DNA of 11,251 nt, from NCBI GenBank assembly GCA_035527515.1, contig DATLAJ010000117.1:1-11251 (forward strand), written 5' to 3'. The position numbers and the translations under genes are program-made. How positions within the stretch are numbered: position 1 is the stretch's first letter; every line of letters begins with the position of its first letter. Below the pieces are notes generated by a model. The model did not search any database. It saw only the letters and a program-made list of their open reading frames with translations, and had not been told where the DNA came from. Source of the stretch: a bacterium (GTDB lineage Bacteria; B130-G9). This document shows positions 5,952-11,251 of the stretch, one piece after another.

Positions 5952-6893
5952 GTGCAAATCATGATTGGGAAACTGGTGAGAGTGAACTTGCGGGAGGTCT
6001 GGCGGAACGAGGCCAAGCTAACAACTTGGCTAGCCGAAAACCTGGACTTGTTATCCGAACAGATCGGGATTGAACTGTCTCCGTTGGAGACAGAAAAGGC
6101 CGTTGGAACGCTCAGAGCAGATATCTTCGCCGAAGGTCCTAATGGTGAGACAGTTGTCATCGAGAACCAGTTGGAAAAGACAAACCACGACCATCTCGGC
6201 AAAATAGTGACGTATCTATCAAATCTTGACGCAAAGACAGCGATCTGGATAACGACGGAACCAAGAACAGAGCACAGAACTGCGATCAACTGGCTCAACG
6301 AGATCTCACCGAGTGACACCTCGTTCTATCTGGTCAAGGTTGAGGCGGTCACGATAGGAGGCTCGGAGCCTGCCCCGCTCTTGACGACGATATCCGGCCC
6401 AAGTCTTGAGGCGAAACAGATTGGTAGGCAGAAGGGCGCACTGGCTCAGACTCAGGTCAACAGAAGAGAATTCTGGGGTGGATTGCTCGAGAAGGCTAAG
6501 GCCAAGACGAAGCTTTACACTAACGTTAGGCCCCATAAGGACAACTGGTTGAATACCGGGGCCGGGAAGGCAGGTTTGTGGTGGTCCTTTGTCATCACTA
6601 TGGATCGGGGCGTGGTCCAATTGAATATAGACCGTGGGCCGGACAAGAAAGATGAAACAGACAAGATATATGAACAGATTCAAAATGATCGAGAATCAAT
6701 CGAAAAGACCTTTGGAGACAAACTTTCTTGGAACAGAATGGAAGGCCGGCTCGTCTGCCGGATAGAATCCTTCTCACAGATTGGCGGCCTGAGAGACGAA
6801 GAGAAGTGGGGCAAGATACAGGAAGACATGATTGACAGAATGGTGCGCCTCGAGAAAGCACTGAAACCATCGCTGGCAAAGATTCGCGGATGA
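5952..6893 (+). CDS. DUF4268 protein with PD-(D/E)XK nuclease-like N-terminal domain
   Basis: A 313-residue cytoplasmic protein of unassigned biochemical role. The N-terminal half (about residues 10-135) looks like a restriction-endonuclease-fold domain: RADIFAEG (D57), then VVIENQLEKTNHDHLGKIVTYL, where E71-N-Q73 stands at the usual (D/E)-x-K position. The C-terminal half (about 165-305), with FWGGLLEKAK, WWSFVITMDRG and the terminal EKWGKIQEDM...MVRLEKAL, fits DUF4268. The GTG at 5952 has GAGAG about 7 nt upstream; the ATG at 5961 (MIGKLVRVNLREVW) also fits family starts. No methylase, helicase or toxin-antitoxin partner adjoins it, so calling it a restriction or defence enzyme would be inference. 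By eye its base composition looks less GC-rich than its neighbours, which would fit acquisition by transfer. Confidence 0.8.
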   Translation: MQIMIGKLVRVNLREVWRNEAKLTTWLAENLDLLSEQIGIELSPLETEKAVGTLRADIFAEGPNGETVVIENQLEKTNHDHLGKIVTYLSNLDAKTAIWITTEPRTEHRTAINWLNEISPSDTSFYLVKVEAVTIGGSEPAPLLTTISGPSLEAKQIGRQKGALAQTQVNRREFWGGLLEKAKAKTKLYTNVRPHKDNWLNTGAGKAGLWWSFVITMDRGVVQLNIDRGPDKKDETDKIYEQIQNDRESIEKTFGDKLSWNRMEGRLVCRIESFSQIGGLRDEEKWGKIQEDMIDRMVRLEKALKPSLAKIRG

Positions 6894-6972
6894 TTCTTCA
6901 TGTTTTGCACGACCATTGTTTGCGGCAGACGAAGGCCAGACGAGACACTGCGCCGAGTTTGAAGGGGTAACG

Positions 6973-7743
6973 ATGCCAGAAGTTTCCGGCCCACGGGATA
7001 CTTGCGGTCGGGCGACAGGCGGGTTGATTCTGTCCGTGTTGCTCGCGGCCGCTGTAATCGCCATCGTCGTTTACTACATCACCGGTTCCGGGAGCTCACC
7101 CACTTCAGGCGGCGGGATAGACCCCTTTGAAATCGTGGACGAGACACGCGAGAGAGTGGCCCGGACGAACGAACAGAGAGAGCAGCTGGGCCAGTCGTTG
7201 CGGCAAGGTGCCGGGATGGGCCGCACGATGGCAGAAGACAGGGTCGCTAGGGGCGCTCTGGAGAATCAGGTTTCCAGGGCGCTGCGCGACTGCGGGGACA
7301 TAGCAAGGGCGATAGAGTGCTTCCACAGGGATGTGTCCAAGTGGCCAGTCCAAAGCGCCGCCGACGAGGATGTGCGCATGGATTACCTGTATGGGAACGC
7401 GGGTCGGCTGCCCGAATTCGTCGCTAACGCGAAGGCTTCGTGGGGAGAGAGAGCGGGAAATCTACATTCATACCTGGTCTCCGACGGGCCCGAGAAAAAG
7501 GCCTGGTATGACTATTTCAAGGATACTTACGGCCGCTTCGATGGTTGGAAGGGGCCTTATCTACCTCGCGAGGCGCAGGACCCGTGGGGCCACGCTTACG
7601 TCGTTTCAGTCTCGGGCTTCCCCGGCGGCGCAAAGCCGAGCAATCACGTGTGGTGCCTCTCCGCGGGCCCAAACGGCATCGTCGAGACCCTCGCGTCGTC
7701 GAATCAAACGCTCGGCGACGATGTTGGTAAGATGATGGAATGA
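6973..7743 (+). CDS. Membrane-anchored pseudopilin-like protein with GspG-type C-terminus
   Basis: A 256-residue protein with one N-terminal membrane helix (GGLILSVLLAAAVIAIVVYYI, about residues 16-36), a Glu/Arg/Gln-rich probable coiled-coil or linker (about 50-100), and a C-terminal region resembling type II secretion major pseudopilins: ARAIECFHRDVSKWPV (about 111-126), GWKGPYL (191-197), AQDPWGHAYVVSV (201-213) and HVWCLSAGPNGIVET (225-239). These parallel the GspG patterns of residue count plus P, GPYL, DPWGxxY and SxGxDG. The canonical G-FTLIE prepilin peptidase signal is missing: there is no Phe at +1 or Glu at +5. I start at the ATG at 6973, which has AGGGG 6 nt upstream; the longer frame from 6916 lacks a site. 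It begins 79 nt after the DUF4268 stop. The fold assignment is moderately sure; the function is unknown. Confidence 0.72.
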   Translation: MPEVSGPRDTCGRATGGLILSVLLAAAVIAIVVYYITGSGSSPTSGGGIDPFEIVDETRERVARTNEQREQLGQSLRQGAGMGRTMAEDRVARGALENQVSRALRDCGDIARAIECFHRDVSKWPVQSAADEDVRMDYLYGNAGRLPEFVANAKASWGERAGNLHSYLVSDGPEKKAWYDYFKDTYGRFDGWKGPYLPREAQDPWGHAYVVSVSGFPGGAKPSNHVWCLSAGPNGIVETLASSNQTLGDDVGKMME

Positions 7744-7792
7744 ATATAGCACCTACAATCAATCTAGAGTCACTCCCCTAATATCGAGAGGT

Positions 7793-7821
7793 TTGACAAC
7801 ATGCGTGGCCAAGCCTATCGT
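7793..7821 (+). promoter_or_regulatory. Candidate sigma70 promoter for mtnP and the PfkB kinase
   Basis: TTGACA (7793-7798, perfect -35) and TATCGT (7816-7821, four of six at -10) are 17 nt apart, about 75 nt upstream of the mtnP start, in the 155-nt gap after the pseudopilin-like gene. If used, the small frame at 7801 would lie within or before the transcription start and would not be translated from this transcript. Confidence 0.4.
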
Positions 7822-7875
7822 AAGCGTCCTGTCTGCGCGTTGCTCAGGCGCATTTGGAGCACGAGATTGCGTTAG
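7801..7875 (+). CDS. Doubtful 24-codon arginine-rich leader ORF
   Basis: ATG at 7801 runs 24 codons to a TAG ending at 7875, and GAGAGG lies 9 nt upstream. The peptide MRGQAYRKRPVCALLRRIWS, plus four further residues, is rich in Arg. It ends about 23 nt before mtnP. It overlaps the candidate promoter at 7793-7821, and both cannot easily be functional together. I recognise no family. Confidence 0.15.
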   Translation: MRGQAYRKRPVCALLRRIWSTRLR

Positions 7876-7898
7876 GGATTACTCAGTTTGGAGGGATG

Positions 7899-8759
7899 AT
7901 GGTTCGGGCAACAGTTGGGATCATAGGTGGTAGCGGGCTCTACAAGATGGAGGGTCTGACTGACGTCGAGCGGGTCAAAGTGAGCACGCCATTCGGCAAG
8001 CCCTCCGACGAGCTGGTCTTGGGGACCCTCGAAGGCGTCAGGGTGGCGTTTCTGCCGAGGCACGGCGTTGGCCATCGAATAATGCCCAGCGAGATCAACT
8101 TCCGCGCCAACATCTACGCGCTCAAAAGTCTCGGCGTCAATGCGGTGATCGGGGTTACGGCGACGGGCAGCCTTAAGGAGGAGATAAGGCCGCTGGACTT
8201 CGTCGTCATCGACCAGTTGTTCGACCGGACATATAGGCGAATTGGCACGTTTTTTGGGAACGGAATCGTGGCGCATACGTCGATGGCGGAGCCGTTTTGC
8301 CCTGTTTTGCGTGGCTTTCTGGTTGAGGCCTGCAAGCGGATTGACGTTCGCGTTCACGATGGCGGAACCTACGTCTGTATCGAGGGCCCGCAGTTCTCGA
8401 CGCGAGCCGAGTCAAACGCGTTCAGACAGCTCGGCTTCGACGTCATCGGTATGACGAACATGCAGGAAGCAAGGCTTGCCCGCGAGGCGCAGATGTGCTA
8501 TGCGACGATCGCCTGCGTTACGGACTACGATGTCTGGCGTGATGCGACCGAGGATGTAACTATTCAGGAGGTCATCGCGAACCTCAACAAGAACGTGGGT
8601 AACGCGATGGCGGTGATAAGGGACGTGGTGCCGCGGATCGACGATGCCCGGAGATGCGGATGTCGTGAGGCGCTGAAAAGCGCGATTATCACGGGTCGGG
8701 AGCACATTTCAGATGAGATTCGTGAGCGGCTTGGCTTTCTGATCAACGAGTATTTGTAG
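7899..8759 (+). CDS. mtnP: S-methyl-5'-thioadenosine phosphorylase (MTAP)
   Basis: A cytoplasmic enzyme of purine and methionine salvage: methylthioadenosine plus phosphate gives adenine plus 5-methylthioribose-1-phosphate. The 286 residues show phosphate-binding GGSGLY (10-15) and PRHGVGHR (53-60), ATGSL (88-92), YVCIEGPQFSTRAES (158-172), the substrate-site GMTNM (184-188) and VTDYD (207-211). The pair D209/D211 marks preference for 6-amino purines (adenine) over 6-oxo purines. R-R-C253-G-C255 near the C-terminus recalls the CxC disulfide motif of some archaeal MTAPs. Length is typical. The frame is open from a TTG at 7854, but the core GGAG at 7890 with 5-nt spacing, and family alignment, favour the ATG at 7899 (the ATG at 7896 is the alternative). 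It lies 35 nt upstream of the PfkB kinase and is surely cotranscribed. Confidence 0.95.
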   Translation: MVRATVGIIGGSGLYKMEGLTDVERVKVSTPFGKPSDELVLGTLEGVRVAFLPRHGVGHRIMPSEINFRANIYALKSLGVNAVIGVTATGSLKEEIRPLDFVVIDQLFDRTYRRIGTFFGNGIVAHTSMAEPFCPVLRGFLVEACKRIDVRVHDGGTYVCIEGPQFSTRAESNAFRQLGFDVIGMTNMQEARLAREAQMCYATIACVTDYDVWRDATEDVTIQEVIANLNKNVGNAMAVIRDVVPRIDDARRCGCREALKSAIITGREHISDEIRERLGFLINEYL

Positions 8760-8794
8760 GTTTGGATTTGCAGTTCATTTGAGGAGGTGTTTCG

Positions 8795-9715
8795 TTGTCA
8801 ATCACAGTCGTAGGCTCAGTCGCCTTCGACGCCGTTGAGACTCGCGCTGGTCGGCGAGATGAGCTTTTGGGCGGGTCGGCGACTTATTTCTCGATAGCCG
8901 CGTCGAAGTTCACTGACGTCAATCTTGTGGGCGTCGTAGGTGCGGACTTCGGCCAAGAGCAGATAGATTTCCTTGGAAGATACAGCGACGTTTCTGGCCT
9001 CGTCGTGGCGCCGGGCGAGACGTTCCGGTGGGCGGGTCGGTATTCGGACGACATGAACGATCGAGAGACGCTCGCAACGCACCTCAATGTCTTCGCTGAT
9101 TTCTCGCCGCAGGTCCCCGACAAGTATCGGGCGTGCGAGACAGTTTTTCTTGCAAACATCGATCCCGATCTTCAAGTGGAGGTTCTGGCCTCGTTGGGGC
9201 CTGGCGAGCGGTTGGTTGGCCTGGACACGATGAATCTCTGGATCGATATGAAGAGGGACTCGCTCATAAGTGCTCTGAGGCAGGTGGATATTTTGACTAT
9301 AAACGAGGATGAGCTGCGCCAGCTGCTGAACGAGGGGAACGTCTGGGCGGCGGGACCTGAGTGCCTCGAGCTGGGGCCGGCAGTTGTCGTCTGCAAGCGG
9401 GGCGAGTATGGTTCGATCCTGTTCACAAAGAATGGCGCGTTCGTGCTGCCGGCCTTCGGGACTCGCAAGGTAGTCGATCCGACTGGCGCGGGCGATTCGT
9501 TTGCTGGCGCCTTCTTTGGCTATCTTGACCAGCACGCTGACTGGCGCACGAACGAGGCGCTCAAGAATGCCCAGGTGCTTGGGACGGTTGTTGCCTCGTT
9601 CACGGTAGAGGCGTTCGGTGTTGACGGGCTTGTGGCGGCTGACAAGAGGGCGATACAATCTCGAAGAGAGTGGCTTGCGAAGATTTGTTGCTTCCCGTTT
9701 GACTTTGAGTTCTGA
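8795..9715 (+). CDS. PfkB-family carbohydrate/nucleoside kinase
   Basis: A 306-residue ribokinase-fold kinase that phosphorylates a sugar, sugar phosphate or nucleoside with ATP. Seen: GSVAFDAV at the start, GGSATYFSIAAS (26-37), VGVVGADFG (45-53), ILTINEDELRQL (166-177), and the PfkB signature DPTGAGDSFAGAFFGYL (228-244) with D234 as catalytic base. It starts with TTG at 8795, preceded by GAGGAGG with 7-nt spacing. Coupling to mtnP suggests a role in salvage, for example phosphorylating the ribose-1-phosphate or methylthioribose moiety or adenosine. The substrate cannot be read from the motifs, and a general sugar kinase remains possible. The last codons contain the -35 box of the probable pilT promoter. 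Confidence 0.92.
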   Translation: MSITVVGSVAFDAVETRAGRRDELLGGSATYFSIAASKFTDVNLVGVVGADFGQEQIDFLGRYSDVSGLVVAPGETFRWAGRYSDDMNDRETLATHLNVFADFSPQVPDKYRACETVFLANIDPDLQVEVLASLGPGERLVGLDTMNLWIDMKRDSLISALRQVDILTINEDELRQLLNEGNVWAAGPECLELGPAVVVCKRGEYGSILFTKNGAFVLPAFGTRKVVDPTGAGDSFAGAFFGYLDQHADWRTNEALKNAQVLGTVVASFTVEAFGVDGLVAADKRAIQSRREWLAKICCFPFDFEF

Positions 9716-9728
9716 GCATCGCTATACT
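9699..9728 (+). promoter_or_regulatory. Probable sigma70 promoter for pilT
   Basis: TTGACT (9699-9704) and TATACT (9723-9728) are 18 nt apart, and each matches consensus at five of six positions. The -35 box is inside the 3' end of the kinase gene; the start codon of pilT is about 68 nt downstream. It suggests pilT can be expressed separately from mtnP and the kinase. Confidence 0.45.
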
Positions 9729-9795
9729 TGAAAGTGAAGTGGTGTATCTAGAGCAGAGTTTGTTTAATTGCCTCTTAGGGCAAGGAGGTTAAGAC

Positions 9796-10911
<1,116 letters not shown>

Positions 10912-10920
10912 AGGCTTGCT

Positions 10921-10965
10921 GCGGTGGCTCGACACCGCTTTGGCTCGCCGCGGCCTGACGCGGCG
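10921..10965 (+). terminator. Two GC-rich hairpins after pilT, possible terminator region
   Basis: GCGGTG (10921-10926) pairs with CACCGC (10933-10938), and CGCCGCG (10946-10952) pairs with CGCGGCG (10959-10965). They begin 10 nt after the pilT stop. There is no T-run after either stem, so they may work with Rho or serve as 3' end stabilisers instead. Confidence 0.35.
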
Positions 10966-11209
10966 TGTGCTCTGTTAAAGCGCGCGGTTGTATCGATGAC
11001 GGTTTCCAGGTTCAGGATAGGTGGTGTCTATCAGAGGGTGGTGTCAAGCCGCCACACTCCAAAAAAGCGGTCGCACACACGGTCAATCTGATTATCGGGA
11101 ACACTGATTCCAGGAGTTTTCGTGTTTTCGGGGAGAGGAGTGTTGGGTTGCAGGCCGCAAGGCGGTGATTTGGGTGTGCGAGAAGTGGAATCGGTGAGCT
11201 GGACGCCGC
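10966..11209. other. Non-coding, repeat-like tract with no credible gene
   Basis: No frame here has a ribosome-binding site plus family resemblance. A 9-bp direct repeat GGTGGTGTC occurs at 11020-11028 and 11037-11045, next to GTCAAGCCGCCACACTCC. The two strands translate to GVKPPHSK and ECGGLTPPS, strings I recall from spurious proteins over dispersed repeats in environmental genomes (memory, not a search). The tract leads directly into repeat copy B. Confidence 0.4.
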
Positions 11210-11251
11210 CAGCCCCAACGGGGCTGAATGTGAGTAGCCCCACGTGCAACG
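11210..11251 (+). repeat. Double-hairpin repeat module, copy B (cut by right window edge)
   Basis: Hairpin 1 is CAGCCCC-AAC-GGGGCTG (11210-11226). After 3 nt comes the core GTGAGTAG (11230-11237), then the start of hairpin 2, CCCCACGT-GCA-ACG (11238-11251), broken off by the window end. It matches copy A in order and spacing. Changes in the stem of hairpin 1 are compensated on the other arm. Confidence 0.75.

Noticed and set aside
5822-6319. N-terminal extension of the hyuB frame (about 166 extra residues)
   Set aside because: It is antisense to the DUF4268 gene and to the divergent gap, has low-complexity composition, and the HyuB family start MKPKIDPITLEV is at 5821.
8816-9658. 280-codon minus-strand open frame
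   Set aside because: It lies opposite the well-supported PfkB kinase gene and has no recognisable domain.
11112-11120. AGGAGTTTT as a left inverted repeat of a second full element ending beyond the window
   Set aside because: Only eight bases match the left repeat at 2264, and the sequence between it and copy B does not align with the corresponding part of the first element.
11012-11249. Minus-strand frames of 68 and 72 codons near the right edge
   Set aside because: They translate repeat-like sequence, have no ribosome site, and show no domain.

Overview
The window reads as a gene-dense chromosomal segment of an uncultured, moderately GC-rich Gram-negative bacterium. An outer membrane is implied by a TolB N-terminus and a TonB/TolA-type energy transducer, and twitching motility or DNA uptake by a PilT ATPase. 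I cannot fix the phylum. The mix of genes and the hairpin-rich dispersed repeats would fit deltaproteobacteria-like or candidate-phylum metagenome-assembled genomes. TTG starts with strong Shine-Dalgarno sites are common (pilT, the PfkB kinase, probably tolB).

Left part (1-1756, minus strand): a compact probable operon of a stand-alone receiver protein, a TonB/TolA-like protein with the S-x3-H membrane motif, and TolB, which runs off the left edge. It diverges from a plus-strand HIT-family (HinT-like) hydrolase at 1863-2207.

Between the HIT gene and the next gene (2208-2695) there is no credible gene. This stretch holds the most unusual structure in the window: 13-bp perfect inverted repeats about 420 bp apart enclose two inverted copies of a double-hairpin module with a GTGARTAG core, placed almost symmetrically around a perfect 21-bp stem with a 3-nt loop. 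A third copy of the module is cut by the right window edge (11210-11251). The layout resembles a REP/BIME-type element or a MITE.

Middle part: on the minus strand, a YibQ-like divergent polysaccharide deacetylase (2696-4111) and a HyuB-type hydantoinase/oxoprolinase subunit (4241-5821) with no HyuA partner in the window. Divergent from hyuB are a DUF4268 protein with a nuclease-like N-terminal domain (5952-6893) and a membrane-anchored protein with a GspG-like C-terminus but a degenerate pilin signal (6973-7743).

Right part (plus strand): a nucleoside-salvage pair, S-methyl-5'-thioadenosine phosphorylase (mtnP) and a PfkB sugar kinase 35 nt downstream, then pilT with its own probable promoter. 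After pilT come two GC-rich hairpins and about 250 nt of non-coding, repeat-like sequence.
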